Below are positions 17,056 through 26,078 of a DNA stretch of 64,000 nt, in pieces (the first letter of the stretch is position 1; every line of letters begins with the position of its first letter). The notes under the pieces were generated by a model. That model ran no database searches. It saw only the letters and a program-made list of their open reading frames with translations, and was not told the origin of the DNA. Position numbers and translations under genes: made by a program. Origin of the DNA: Caballeronia ptereochthonis (GTDB lineage Bacteria; Pseudomonadota; Gammaproteobacteria; Burkholderiales; Burkholderiaceae); contig NZ_FCOB02000011.1 of NCBI RefSeq assembly GCF_001545075.1, positions 124,001-188,000 of the forward strand, given 5' to 3'.

Positions 17056-17814
17056 TCAGGCAGGCGTTTTGGCGAGCCTGTCTTCGTAGACCGTTCCGTA
17101 ATCCAGATAGAACTCGGCCACCGTGAACTCCGCGCCGATCACCTTGCCCGCGCCGAGCTCGTACAGCGGGTCCATGATCGAGCTGCCGCCGAGCGCGAGC
17201 GAAGCCGTGCCGCGCACGAGCTGGCTCACTTTCGGCGCGCGCAGATCGTTGCGGATGACCTGATCGACGTCGTAGCCTTCGCCGTCCGCGCGCGGAATGC
17301 GCTTCACCTGGATGCGCGGATGCAGCACCGGCCTGTCGAAGGACACGTCCTCGGGCGTGAAGCGTACGTCGATCAGCCTGCGCGCGAGGCGGCTCACCTG
17401 CGCGGTGATGACGCCTGTGCCGGATTCGTCGAGCGTCACGTCGCCCAGCTTCTTCGGATAGCCCCAGACCTCGCGGCCGCCGGCCATCGCGTCGTCGGTG
17501 GTGACGTACTCGTAGAGCACGTGGCCGCCCGTCAGATCGCCGTAGCGCACCGGAACGACCACGCCGCCTTCCAGATAGCTGCGCGGCCCCATCTCGGGAT
17601 TGGCGACGTCGTTCACCTCGGGACACGACATCACGAACACCTCGATCACTTCGCCCGCGCATTCGAAACCGCCGGGCAGCGATTTCTGGATGCCCGCGCG
17701 CGTGGCTTCGCAGAACACGCTCAACTTGCGATAGCCCTTGTAGAAGCGCGGCATCGGCTTGAAGAGCGGCGTGCGGTCGGGAACGGTGAACGGTTTCGAC
17801 TGAAAAAATGACAT
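17056..17814 (-). CDS. Acetoacetate decarboxylase-like enzyme
   Basis: 252 residues. The segment GREVWGYPKKLGDV matches the acetoacetate decarboxylase active site; Lys121 aligns with the Schiff-base lysine, with Lys122 the pKa-tuning neighbour. LEGGVVVPVRYGDLTGGHVLYEYV and GGSSIMDPLYELGAGKVIGAEF are the other conserved blocks. Family members decarboxylate acetoacetate or act as aldolase-dehydratases on larger keto acids. It leads the ABC-importer unit, with a 65-base gap, so the real substrate may be the imported compound or a derivative. The start at MSFFQ was chosen over a longer frame because the extra residues cross the promoter. Confidence 0.88.
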   Translation of the reverse strand: MSFFQSKPFTVPDRTPLFKPMPRFYKGYRKLSVFCEATRAGIQKSLPGGFECAGEVIEVFVMSCPEVNDVANPEMGPRSYLEGGVVVPVRYGDLTGGHVLYEYVTTDDAMAGGREVWGYPKKLGDVTLDESGTGVITAQVSRLARRLIDVRFTPEDVSFDRPVLHPRIQVKRIPRADGEGYDVDQVIRNDLRAPKVSQLVRGTASLALGGSSIMDPLYELGAGKVIGAEFTVAEFYLDYGTVYEDRLAKTPA

Positions 17815-17827
17815 TTGGGTTTTCCGG

Positions 17828-17857
17828 TCGTGAAAATTTGAACCAATTAATTCACGA
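17828..17857. promoter_or_regulatory. Inverted repeat in the decarboxylase/XRE-cupin divergent promoter
   Basis: TCGTGAA (17828-17834) and TTCACGA (17851-17857) are perfect 7-bp arms separated by 16 bases. TGAAAATTTG (17831-17840) recurs as TGAAAATTTC at 17904-17913 near the regulator start. The AT-rich gap between divergent genes is the expected place for autoregulation by the XRE-cupin protein. Confidence 0.5.
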
Positions 17858-17944
17858 CGGAATGTTCTTTCCCATAAGTAGTTCACCCGATATGCAAGAA
17901 TATTGAAAATTTCGAATCATGAACGATGTCTACGGGAGGCTTAC

Positions 17945-18523
17945 TTGAGCGACGTACGCGAGGGCGCGAATCATCAACTGGATCAGGTCGGCGAGGAGAT
18001 CCGGCGCCTGCGCCGTTCGCGCGGCATCAGCATCGCGGAGCTGGCTCAGCGCATCGATCGTTCGGTCGGCTTCGTCAGTCAGATCGAGCGCGGCCGTTCA
18101 CGGCCATCGTTGAAGGATCTCTACGCGATCAGCGTGGGCCTGGGCGTGCAGATCGGCTGGTTCCTGCTCGATCAGGCCTTGCCGCCCGAGCGCGAGCGCG
18201 GTGTCATCGTGCGCGCGCACAACCGGCGCAAGTACGAGCAGGGCGGCATTGCGACCGAGGCGCTGTCGCCGTATCTCGGCGAGGACCTGGAATTGATGAT
18301 GTCGACCTTGCAGCCCGGCGCGCGCTTCGAGGAACGTGTCGCGATGCACAAGGGGCGCGAGGCCGGATTCGTGCTGAAGGGTTCGCTCGAGATGTGGATC
18401 GACGGAGAGTGCTTCGAACTGAAGGAGGGGGACAGCTATACCTTTCTCACCAGCAAGCCGCATTGGTCGCGAAATACGGGTGATTCGGAGACCGTGCTCG
18501 TCTGGGTCGTCACGCCGGCCTGA
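17945..18523 (+). CDS. XRE-cupin transcriptional regulator
   Basis: 192 residues from a TTG at 17945, selected because GGGAGG (17934-17939) is five bases upstream; another TTG at 17903 lacks a ribosome site. The N-terminal helix-turn-helix (VGEEIRRLRRSRGISIAELAQRIDRSVGFVSQIERGRSRPSLKDLYAIS) is XRE/Cro type. The C-terminal cupin barrel (GFVLKGSLEMWIDGECFELKEGDSYTFLTSKPHWSRN) would sense a small molecule. This domain pair is typical of PuuR-like regulators of amine and amino-acid catabolism. It is divergent from the decarboxylase/ABC unit, its probable target. Confidence 0.88.
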   Translation: MSDVREGANHQLDQVGEEIRRLRRSRGISIAELAQRIDRSVGFVSQIERGRSRPSLKDLYAISVGLGVQIGWFLLDQALPPERERGVIVRAHNRRKYEQGGIATEALSPYLGEDLELMMSTLQPGARFEERVAMHKGREAGFVLKGSLEMWIDGECFELKEGDSYTFLTSKPHWSRNTGDSETVLVWVVTPA

Positions 18524-18544
18524 GCGGCGCCTCGTCCCGTGCGT

Positions 18545-18973
18545 TCAAACCTTCCCCTCGCGTACGCGCCGCTCCAGCCTGAATATGCCCGGCGGCACGA
18601 AGTAAGTGCCGAAGCGCACGAGTCCCGCGCGCCTGAGATGACAGGTCATCTCGAAGCTCACCTGCAAGCCGGGGTCGGGCGTGTCGATCATCGCGACCTC
18701 GATCGCACGGATGCGCGGCTCGTACTTCAGCAAGCTTGCTTCCATCTGTTCCTTGAGCGCCTGCGAGGACGCGGGCAGCGACCGGTAGATGTTCGTCAGA
18801 TCGGGCAAGCCATAGTCGGGCAGATGCTTGAGCGCACCCGCGCGCGTGTTCAGGATGCGCCGCACGTTCTGCTGCACGCTCAGGGCTTCGAGCGTGCGAT
18901 CGTCGAAGTTCTCGAGCGGCTCGCCGTCGATCTGACCGAGCAGCATGTCGTAAAGGGATGGACCGGCCGGCAT
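18545..18973 (-). CDS. tssE: T6SS baseplate protein TssE (gp25-like)
   Basis: 142 residues. SLYDMLLGQI near the start, QNVRRILNTRAGALKHLPDYGLPDL in the middle and IRAIEVAMIDTPDPGLQVSFEMTCHL near the end are the conserved gp25/lysozyme-like blocks, including the EPR-like loop (KYEPRIRAIEV). TssE is part of the baseplate wedge that nucleates the sheath. Last gene of the minus-strand T6SS arm, 11 bases after clpV, and converges on the XRE-cupin gene. Confidence 0.93.
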   Translation of the reverse strand: MPAGPSLYDMLLGQIDGEPLENFDDRTLEALSVQQNVRRILNTRAGALKHLPDYGLPDLTNIYRSLPASSQALKEQMEASLLKYEPRIRAIEVAMIDTPDPGLQVSFEMTCHLRRAGLVRFGTYFVPPGIFRLERRVREGKV

Positions 18974-18984
18974 GGTCGCTCGCT

Positions 18985-21630
18985 TCAGGCGATGGCTTGC
19001 GCGGGCGCGCCGCGATCCACGAATTCGATGGACAGACTGCCTTCCTCCGGATTCGCAACGCGGATTTCGGCGGGCGTGGCGCCGCTCGCCATGCGCGCGA
19101 GCAGCTCGCGCGAGATGGCGGGCAGGATCCGCTGATCGAGGAAGGCGTCGATGTTGCGCGCGCCCGAATCGCGCGAAAGACAGCGTGCCGCGAGCGAGGC
19201 GATGAGTGAGTCATCGCAGACGAGCTTCACGTCGTGCTGACGCATCAGGCGATCGGCGATTTTCGCGAGCTTGAGACGAATGATCGACGCCAGCGCATTC
19301 GCGTCGAGCGGCCGATAGACGAGTGTCTGGAAGCGCGCGAGCAGCGCGGGCTGGAAGTGCTTCACCAGCGGTTCGTGGATCGCGTCGAGCAGCGCGGCGT
19401 GGGCGATGTCCGGATGGTCCGCCGTCGCGTCGTGGATGTGCTCGCTGCCGAGATTGGACGTCACCAGGATCACGCTGTTGCGGAAATCGATTTCGCGGCC
19501 TTCGCCATCGCGCATCGAGCCGCGATCGAACACCTGATAGAACATGTCGAGCACGTCGCGATGCGCCTTCTCGACTTCATCGAGCAGCACGACGCCGTAG
19601 GGGCGCTGGCGCACGGCTTCGGTCAGCACGCCGCCGCGTCCGTATCCGACATAGCCGGGCGGCGCGCCCTTCAACTGCGAAACGGTATGCGCTTCCTGAT
19701 ACTCCGACATGTTGATCGTCGTGAGCGCGGCCTCGCCGCCGAAGAGCACGTCGGCGAGCGCGAGCGCAGTCTCCGTCTTGCCGACACCGGATGTTCCGGT
19801 GAGCAGGAACACGCCGAGCGGGGCATGTTCGCTGCGGAGTCCCGCCTTTGCGGTGCGCAGGCCTTGCGCGAGCATGCCGAGCGCATCGTCTTGCGCGACG
19901 ACGCGCGCCCGAAGCTGATCTTCCAGCGTGAGCAGGCTCACGAGTTCGTCCTCGACGAGGTTGCCGACCGGCACGCCGGTCCATTCGGCGACCACGCGCG
20001 CGATGGCTCGGGCATCGACGTCCGCGAAGATGAGCGGCGTCTTGCCTTGCGCTTCGGCGAGCGCGTGCTTCGCGTGCGCGAGCTCGTCCGATCGAGGTTT
20101 CGCGTGACCGGCGCCGCGCTCTTTCAATAGCGCGCGCACCAGCGATAGCTCACGCTCGTAGCGCGCCTGAATGCCGCTCACGTCGGCATGGGCTTGCGCG
20201 ATCGCGGCATCCAGCGCCTCGCGTCGCGTGGCTGAGTCATCGACTCCGGCGCGTTCATCGGCGTCGATCGTCGAGCGCTCCAGTTCCAGCGCCGCGAGCG
20301 CCGCGCGGGCGCGCTGCAATTCCGTGGGCGGCGTTTCCAGTCCCATGCGCACGCGCGCGGCGGCGGTGTCGATCAGGTCGACGGCCTTGTCCGGCAATTG
20401 CCGCGCGGGAATGTAGCGGCGCGAGAGCCTGACTGCCGCGACGAGCGCTTCATCGCGGATATGCACGCCGTGGTGCCTCGCGTAACGCGTGGCGAGTCCG
20501 CGCAGCATGAGGCAAGCCGCGTCATCGTCGGGCTCCTCGACCTTGACCATCTGAAACCGCCGCTCCAGCGCCGCATCGCGCTCGAAGTATTCCTTGTATT
20601 CCGACCAGGTCGTGGCCGCGATGGTGCGCAATTCGCCACGCGCGAGTGCGGGCTTCAGCAGATTCGCCGCGTCCGTGCCGCCCGCCGCATTGCCCGCGCC
20701 GATCAGCGTATGCGCCTCGTCGATGAAAAGCACGACCGGCACCGCCGACGCCTTCGCTTCGTCGATCACCTGCTTCAGGCGCTGTTCGAACGCTCCTTTC
20801 ACGCCTGCGCCGGCCTGCAGCAGACCGAGATCGAGCGCAAGCATGCGCACTTCGCGCAAGAGCGCCGGCACGCTGCCTTCGGCGATACGCAGCGCGAGTC
20901 CCTCGGCCAGCGCCGTTTTGCCGACGCCCGGCTCGCCGACCAGGATCGGGTTGTTCTTGCGACGGCGCACGAGCACGTCGATCACTTGCTGGATCTCGCG
21001 ATCGCGTCCGAACACAGGATCGATTTCGCCGCGGCGGGCCTTTGCCGTCAGATCGATGGTGAAGCGGGCCAGCGCTTCGCCTTCCGTCGAGCGCGGTGGC
21101 GTTTGCCCTGCCGGCTCGGCGGCGGACTCGCCAGCCTCGTCTTTCTGTGCGGACGCGCTTTCGCAAGTGGATGGCCCGAGCCGCGGCAGCAGCCGTTCGA
21201 TCTGCGGCCCGGAAAGCGAGAAGAGCGGCCATGCGTCCTGCGTGCGCATCGCGTGCGGCGCGTCGATGATCGCGCGCAGCAGATGCGCCGAGCGGATCGT
21301 GCCGTCGATGTCCTCGCGCGAAGCGAGATTCCACGCGTCCTGCAGCACGCTCGCGAGCTGAATGGATAGCGACGGCATGCCGCGCAGATTGCGCGGCAGC
21401 CGATCGATGGCCGCGAGCAGGGCGTTCCAGATCGCGTCGACATCGATTTCATGGTGCCGCAGGATGGCCGGAATGTCTCCGTCGTTCGCCTCGATCAGCT
21501 TCAGCAGCCAGTGCTCGACGGTGATCTCGTCGGAAAGGCGCGTCTGGCACAGGCTCGCGGCTGATTCGAGCGTCCTCGCGCAGTGCGGGTTGAGACGACG
21601 AAGCAGATGAGTGGAGTCGCGCGTTGTCAT
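18985..21630 (-). CDS. tssH: T6SS sheath-recycling ATPase TssH (ClpV)
   Basis: 881 residues. N-terminal Clp-N repeats (about 1-165), then AAA1 with Walker A LVGEPGVGKTALAEG and the Walker B region VLFIDEAHTLIGAG. A coiled middle domain follows, then AAA2 with LLTGTSGVGKTETALAL and VVLLDEVEKAHRDVLDMFYQVFDRG. TssH disassembles contracted TssB/TssC sheath using ATP. The ATG at 21630 (MTTRDSTHLLRR) was chosen over a 32-residue extension of low-complexity Arg/Pro sequence. It sits between hcp and tssE. Confidence 0.94.
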   Translation of the reverse strand: MTTRDSTHLLRRLNPHCARTLESAASLCQTRLSDEITVEHWLLKLIEANDGDIPAILRHHEIDVDAIWNALLAAIDRLPRNLRGMPSLSIQLASVLQDAWNLASREDIDGTIRSAHLLRAIIDAPHAMRTQDAWPLFSLSGPQIERLLPRLGPSTCESASAQKDEAGESAAEPAGQTPPRSTEGEALARFTIDLTAKARRGEIDPVFGRDREIQQVIDVLVRRRKNNPILVGEPGVGKTALAEGLALRIAEGSVPALLREVRMLALDLGLLQAGAGVKGAFEQRLKQVIDEAKASAVPVVLFIDEAHTLIGAGNAAGGTDAANLLKPALARGELRTIAATTWSEYKEYFERDAALERRFQMVKVEEPDDDAACLMLRGLATRYARHHGVHIRDEALVAAVRLSRRYIPARQLPDKAVDLIDTAAARVRMGLETPPTELQRARAALAALELERSTIDADERAGVDDSATRREALDAAIAQAHADVSGIQARYERELSLVRALLKERGAGHAKPRSDELAHAKHALAEAQGKTPLIFADVDARAIARVVAEWTGVPVGNLVEDELVSLLTLEDQLRARVVAQDDALGMLAQGLRTAKAGLRSEHAPLGVFLLTGTSGVGKTETALALADVLFGGEAALTTINMSEYQEAHTVSQLKGAPPGYVGYGRGGVLTEAVRQRPYGVVLLDEVEKAHRDVLDMFYQVFDRGSMRDGEGREIDFRNSVILVTSNLGSEHIHDATADHPDIAHAALLDAIHEPLVKHFQPALLARFQTLVYRPLDANALASIIRLKLAKIADRLMRQHDVKLVCDDSLIASLAARCLSRDSGARNIDAFLDQRILPAISRELLARMASGATPAEIRVANPEEGSLSIEFVDRGAPAQAIA

Positions 21631-21741
21631 ATGAAGTTCAGTGACGAGGGAATGAGGACGGCGTGCGGCGCCGGGTGAACGACTGGCAGGCCAGCCCGCG
21701 AAAACGGGCCGGCGTCGATGAGTCACGTCATCGCGAGACGC

Positions 21742-22227
21742 TTAGGCGCGCTCGTTCCACGTGTCCTTGTGGATGATGTTGCCGTCCTTGTACGACCAGG
21801 TGATCTGCTCGTAGCGGAGTTCGACTTCTTCCAGATGGTTGTGCTTCTCGTAGTCCGGGTTCTTGATGTCGTGCATCTTCGGGCGCACGGCGACGACCTT
21901 GACGTTGTCGAGCCTGGTATTGAAGTATTCCTTCTCCTTGCCCGCGTCGTCGATCTTGTACCACTTGATTTCGACCGACTTGAGCGTCTGGCCGCTCGTC
22001 ACCGCCTTGTACAGATATGGCGTGGAAGCATCCGTTTCCTTCGTCAGCATGACCGGTGCGTGCACGCGCGTGCCGGTCAGCTTGCCGGTGTTGCCGTCGG
22101 TCGGAATGTGCACGCCGTGGTCGAACGCGACGATCTCGACGCTGCCTTCGCGGCTCTGCACGGTAACGGACCCCTTGATGTCGGCGCCGCCGTCGTCCTT
22201 GAGCCACATATATGCGGGAATGGCCAT
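21742..22227 (-). CDS. tssD: T6SS tube protein TssD (Hcp)
   Basis: 161 residues. MAIPAYMWLKDDGGADIKGSV and VEIVAFDHGVHIPTDGNTGKLTG are the classic Hcp1 opening. VELRYEQITWSYKDGNIIHKDTWNE is the matching C-terminus. Hexamers stack into the inner tube that is propelled with VgrG and PAAR. A GC-rich hairpin lies in the 94-base gap upstream, which could let hcp be expressed at a level different from the rest of the arm. Confidence 0.96.
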   Translation of the reverse strand: MAIPAYMWLKDDGGADIKGSVTVQSREGSVEIVAFDHGVHIPTDGNTGKLTGTRVHAPVMLTKETDASTPYLYKAVTSGQTLKSVEIKWYKIDDAGKEKEYFNTRLDNVKVVAVRPKMHDIKNPDYEKHNHLEEVELRYEQITWSYKDGNIIHKDTWNERA

Positions 22228-22286
22228 CTACTGCTCCTGATTGGTATTGCGAAGTAATGCCCAGACAGATTTCTGAGCCACGAGAT

Positions 22287-22306
22287 CCCGGAAGCGGAGT
22301 TCCGGG
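22287..22306 (-). other. GC-rich hairpin upstream of hcp
   Basis: CCCGGAA (22287-22293) and TTCCGGG (22300-22306) are perfect 7-bp arms with a 6-base loop, between the OmpA-domain gene and hcp. No U-tract follows in the direction of transcription. It may protect the hcp transcript end or mark an RNA cleavage site; this is inference from position. Confidence 0.45.
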
Positions 22307-22321
22307 GATTCGGTCCGGGCG

Positions 22322-23995
22322 TCAGCGCGAGTCGTTCGCCATATCCGGCACCAGCGTGATTTCGACGCGGCGATTCTTCGCGCGGCCCTCGGGTGTGTCG
22401 TTGTCCGCGATCGGGCGGGTGTCGCCGTAGCCTTGCACCGCGAAACGCGTGGCGGCGATGCCGGAAGCTTCGATCAGCCAGTCGCGCAGGGCCGCCGCAC
22501 GTGCGATCGACAGCTTGAGGTTGCTGGCGGCGTCGCCCGAGTTGTCAGTATGGCCCGCCACCAGGATCAGCTTGCCCGGATGCGCCCTGATCATCTGCAG
22601 CGCCTCGACGAGCGCGCGCGTCGAACCGGGTTTCAGTTGCGCCTTGCCGCTGTCGAACAGCGACATGCTGTCGAGCGTCACGACGGCGGGCGGCGGCTGA
22701 TAGCTCGCGATTGCCGCGTTCAACCGCGGCAGCAATGCGGCGCCGTGATACAGCCCGAACGAGAGCCTCGGCGGCACGCCGGTGCGGGCGTAGCGATCGA
22801 GTTCATCGCGATCGGCGACGAGCGCGTGCAGCGCGTCGCGGCGGGCGTCGTCGTGATCCGGCGCGATCGAGGCGTAATGCGCGAGGTCCGCGCGCACGCG
22901 CCGCAGCAACTCCGCGTTGTGCTTGCCGGCGCCGAGGAAGGCCGCGCCGGCCGCGAGCGCCGTGATGCCGATGGCATGCGCGAAGGCGACCAAGCGCGGC
23001 GAGCTTCGAACGCGCCGCGGCATCGCCTCGATCAGCGGCTGCGGCAGCGGCCATGGAGCGGGCGTCGCATCGACGCTGGCAGGCGTGATGCAGGTTTGCC
23101 GCGCCACGTCCCGCTCCCACGGCTTGCCGGCATCGCTCGCGGGTCCGCAGTCGATCCAGCACGCGCCATGTAAGGTCCAAGGCGCGGCCGGCTGGCGGGG
23201 ATCGGTGAGCGCGCCGAACACGACGCGCTGCGTCCATCCGACGATCGACGCCAGCGCCGCGGCGTGCGCCGCCGCGTAGGGATCGTCCCCGTGGCGCAGC
23301 GCGTGGCTTTCCGCGTGACGCACGACGGCTTCGAAACGGAGCGCGTCGGTGAGCGGTGCGCTTGCCGATGCACCGTGCCACTGGCGCGCGGCGTTCCCAT
23401 CGCGAGGCATGAGCCCGGTCAACCGCTGATAGACGGTGACGTATCCCGGCAGGCGCGCGCCGACCATGCGCGAGACATCGGCGAGCGTCTGCCGCGCCAC
23501 GCGCAGGTGCTGCGTGAGTGAGTCGGCATCCGCGTGCAGCGCGGGCGCGATGCACAGCGCGACGCCATCGGGCGACTGACCATCGCGCCACTGCCGCATG
23601 GCGAGCGCGACGTGCGGCAGATCCTGCGTGCGCTCCACGCGCAGCCAGATTGCGCCGTCGCCGATGAACACGAGACGCTGCTCATCGTGTTTGCGGTCGA
23701 ACAGCGAGGCGAGCGCGTCGCCCATGACGAGCATGAGCGGCATGCGCGTGCGCAGGTTGACCGGAATGTCGGTCGTCGCCGCGCTCAACGCCTTCAGGAT
23801 GGGCGCGCTCTGCTCGCGCGCGCGGGACAGATAACGCGTGCGCCGCGCGACGAGGCCCATCGCGATGATCAGAATGCCGACCGTGCCCAGCCATATCCAT
23901 TCCTTGCCGAACGGCTCGACGAGCCAGTGCACGACGAGCGCGAGCGTAGCCGCGAAAATGAGGATCGTGCGAGCCGGATAACCCAATCCTTGCAT
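22322..23995 (-). CDS. T6SS-associated OmpA-domain protein with a three-helix N-terminal half
   Basis: 557 residues. Two N-terminal membrane helices (TILIFAATLALVVHWLV and WIWLGTVGILIIAMGLV) are followed by a roughly 300-residue cytoplasmic region and a third helix (LVAFAHAIGITALAAGAAFL). The rest is periplasmic and ends in an OmpA peptidoglycan-binding domain (about 438-557: LILVAGHTDNSGDAASNLKLSIARAAALRDWL, ending RAKNRRVEITLVP). The two-helix/soluble/one-helix layout resembles the N-terminal half of TssM. It probably anchors the membrane complex to the cell wall beside TssL, which has no OmpA domain here. A GTG three codons upstream (24004), overlapping the tssL stop, is an alternative start. 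Confidence 0.8.
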   Translation of the reverse strand: MQGLGYPARTILIFAATLALVVHWLVEPFGKEWIWLGTVGILIIAMGLVARRTRYLSRAREQSAPILKALSAATTDIPVNLRTRMPLMLVMGDALASLFDRKHDEQRLVFIGDGAIWLRVERTQDLPHVALAMRQWRDGQSPDGVALCIAPALHADADSLTQHLRVARQTLADVSRMVGARLPGYVTVYQRLTGLMPRDGNAARQWHGASASAPLTDALRFEAVVRHAESHALRHGDDPYAAAHAAALASIVGWTQRVVFGALTDPRQPAAPWTLHGACWIDCGPASDAGKPWERDVARQTCITPASVDATPAPWPLPQPLIEAMPRRVRSSPRLVAFAHAIGITALAAGAAFLGAGKHNAELLRRVRADLAHYASIAPDHDDARRDALHALVADRDELDRYARTGVPPRLSFGLYHGAALLPRLNAAIASYQPPPAVVTLDSMSLFDSGKAQLKPGSTRALVEALQMIRAHPGKLILVAGHTDNSGDAASNLKLSIARAAALRDWLIEASGIAATRFAVQGYGDTRPIADNDTPEGRAKNRRVEITLVPDMANDSR

Positions 23996-24000
23996 GACGC

Positions 24001-24729
24001 TCACGGCTTGACCGCGTTCGGAATCAGGGATGCGAGTTGTGCGTCGAGTGCGACATGCCAGATGAGCCATGTGACGAGCGCGGCGACGCAGGCGGCGGCC
24101 GCTATCGCCCACGGCGAGATCCGGTGAAGCCAGTCGCCGAAACGCCGTCCCGACTGTTCCGTGATGAACGAGGGCGCATCTTCGGGACGAAGGCGCACGA
24201 GCAGCGCGTTCAACTCGCGGATGAGCGTCTGGCGTCTTTCCTCGCCCCCGACCACATATCGGCCGGCGAAGCCGAGCCCCAGGATAGCCGCGTAGCATTC
24301 GAGCAGATCGATCTGCGGCGAATCTTCGCGCATGCGAACGCCAAGCCGGTCGAACACGCGGTCGCCGCCGTCGTGCTGCCGGAACTTCTCCACTTGCAAG
24401 GGTTGCGCGGTCCATCGTGCCTTGTCGTGACCGGGCAGGCGATGAAGCGCCGTTTCGTCGAGCAGCGCGCATTGAGCGGTGACCGCATCTTCGCGCACGT
24501 CGACCGTGTAGCCGCGACGTTCGAGCGCCTCGCTGAACTGATCGATCATCTGCGAGCAGCGCGTGCGCAACGCGTCGAGATCCCCGGCCTTGCCGCCCGT
24601 CGACAGTTGCGCGACGAAAAGCGCGGTATCGCGCAACAGATCGCGAATGCCGCTCGCAAGGATTGGCGCGCCACCCGGCGTCTGATCGACCAGCGCCATA
24701 TGCCGGGAAGACGAGGACGAAAGTTTCAT
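24001..24729 (-). CDS. tssL: T6SS membrane-complex protein TssL (DotU-like)
   Basis: 242 residues. A long cytoplasmic helical bundle (IRDLLRDTALFVAQLSTGGKAGDLDALRTRCSQMIDQFSEALERRG, then AQCALLDETAL and LLECYAAILGLGFAGRYV) precedes one membrane helix near the C-terminus (ISPWAIAAAACVAALVTWLIW). This is the DotU/TssL fold and topology. With TssM and TssJ it builds the trans-envelope complex. The C-terminus ends shortly after the helix, so peptidoglycan binding must come from the adjacent OmpA-domain protein. Overlaps the tssK stop by ATGA. Confidence 0.92.
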   Translation of the reverse strand: MKLSSSSSRHMALVDQTPGGAPILASGIRDLLRDTALFVAQLSTGGKAGDLDALRTRCSQMIDQFSEALERRGYTVDVREDAVTAQCALLDETALHRLPGHDKARWTAQPLQVEKFRQHDGGDRVFDRLGVRMREDSPQIDLLECYAAILGLGFAGRYVVGGEERRQTLIRELNALLVRLRPEDAPSFITEQSGRRFGDWLHRISPWAIAAAACVAALVTWLIWHVALDAQLASLIPNAVKP

Positions 24730-26078
24730 GAGCGCAACACCGCGTAAAGTCCGAGCGAAACGTCTGGCACGGAGGTGGGCAGGTAGATCTTGCACGCCCG
24801 CGCGGCCAGCATGCGAACGTGCGCGGGACTTGCGCCGTCGAGCGCGAAGTACTGGTTGTCGAGGCGCACCGGAATCGCGGCGGGGACGCGCTGAACGGCC
24901 TTCAGCGCAATGCCCGCGAGCGCCGAGTTGACGATGTGATCGACGTCATCCGGCGTGCCGATCTTGCACAGGCGCGGGATCCGTTCGATGAGCTCGAAGG
25001 CGGGGAGCGTCGAGTTGACCGACAGATACCAGTCGGCGGCGCCCTCGGCGATGCGCTCGTCGAGAATCCCGCCGGCCCAGGTGGTGGCGTTCTCGCGCTT
25101 GAGATCGATCGCCACCACGCGTGATGGAATGATCGCGTCCAGAAGATTCCGGATCGTCGATTCGAGCTCGGCGAATACCTCATCCGCGCGCGCGTGGTCG
25201 TAGGCCGGGATGTCGGTCAGCTGCGAGCCCGTCGAGAAAGTCATCAATGCGCTCGCGAGTTCGGCCAGCGCGCCATAGAGACGCTCAGGCGGCTGATTGG
25301 GGTTCGACGCGAAGAACCGCAGCTTCGGCCACGCCGTGTGGATGCAGTGCAGCAGCCAGAACAACTGCACATCGGCGACGCCGTATTCGGCGACCTGCTC
25401 GATGCGTTCGCTGCGCCGCGTGCCGAGCGCGAGACTCCTGGCAAGCAGGATGTCGGCCATGCGGTTGATGCGTTCGATGTGCAGCGCATGCGCGCCGAGC
25501 GTGAGGCACGGCGGCACGTAGCGGGCGTCGAGCTGGAACTGGCCGCTCGTGGATCGCTTCAGGCTTGCGATGGCGCAGACCGTGTCGTCGGCATGCGGCT
25601 CGAAGTCGAAGAGCAGGCGCACCGCGTGACGTTCCGCCGCGATCTCGGCTTCGTCCGTACCGTTCAGATCCACTACCTTGACGAACTCGCGATACGAGCG
25701 GCGCGGCCGCGCGAGCGTCGCCTCGTCCATGCGGCAGTTGCTGCCGTTGGCGTCCGGTAGCGCGAGCGCGGCGAGCACCGTCACGCTCTGCCGATCCGCG
25801 CTCACGCCCTGCGTCAGATCGCGCGCGGGCGGCAGCGGATGGGCGACGGATGTGTCGATGGGCGTGCCATCGGGAAAGCGCAGCCTGAGTCGCGAAAGTT
25901 TGAAGCGGCCGGTCACGAGCGCCTGCTCATCGACCTCGACCTCGAGCGTGCCCCACGCATGCGCAAGCGCGGCGCCGGCGAACTGACGCAGCGAGAATTC
26001 CGTCCACCGTTCCTGTTGCTGGAAATGCTGCTGCGTGAGAATCAGGCCTTCGTGCCAGAGCGGCTTGTCGATTCGCAT
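24726..26078 (-). CDS. tssK: T6SS baseplate-membrane connector TssK
   Basis: 450 residues starting MRIDKPLWHEGLILTQQHFQQQERW, the hallmark TssK N-terminus. The shell domain continues through LALPDANGSNCRMDEATLARPRRSYREF, and the C-terminal head contains VNSTLPAFELIERIPRLCKIGTPDDVDHIVNSALAGI. TssK trimers link TssF/TssG to TssL and TssM. The start at 26078 was chosen over a 20-residue extension because it matches the family start exactly. First gene of the minus-strand T6SS arm, divergent from tssB. Confidence 0.94.
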   Translation of the reverse strand: MRIDKPLWHEGLILTQQHFQQQERWTEFSLRQFAGAALAHAWGTLEVEVDEQALVTGRFKLSRLRLRFPDGTPIDTSVAHPLPPARDLTQGVSADRQSVTVLAALALPDANGSNCRMDEATLARPRRSYREFVKVVDLNGTDEAEIAAERHAVRLLFDFEPHADDTVCAIASLKRSTSGQFQLDARYVPPCLTLGAHALHIERINRMADILLARSLALGTRRSERIEQVAEYGVADVQLFWLLHCIHTAWPKLRFFASNPNQPPERLYGALAELASALMTFSTGSQLTDIPAYDHARADEVFAELESTIRNLLDAIIPSRVVAIDLKRENATTWAGGILDERIAEGAADWYLSVNSTLPAFELIERIPRLCKIGTPDDVDHIVNSALAGIALKAVQRVPAAIPVRLDNQYFALDGASPAHVRMLAARACKIYLPTSVPDVSLGLYAVLRS

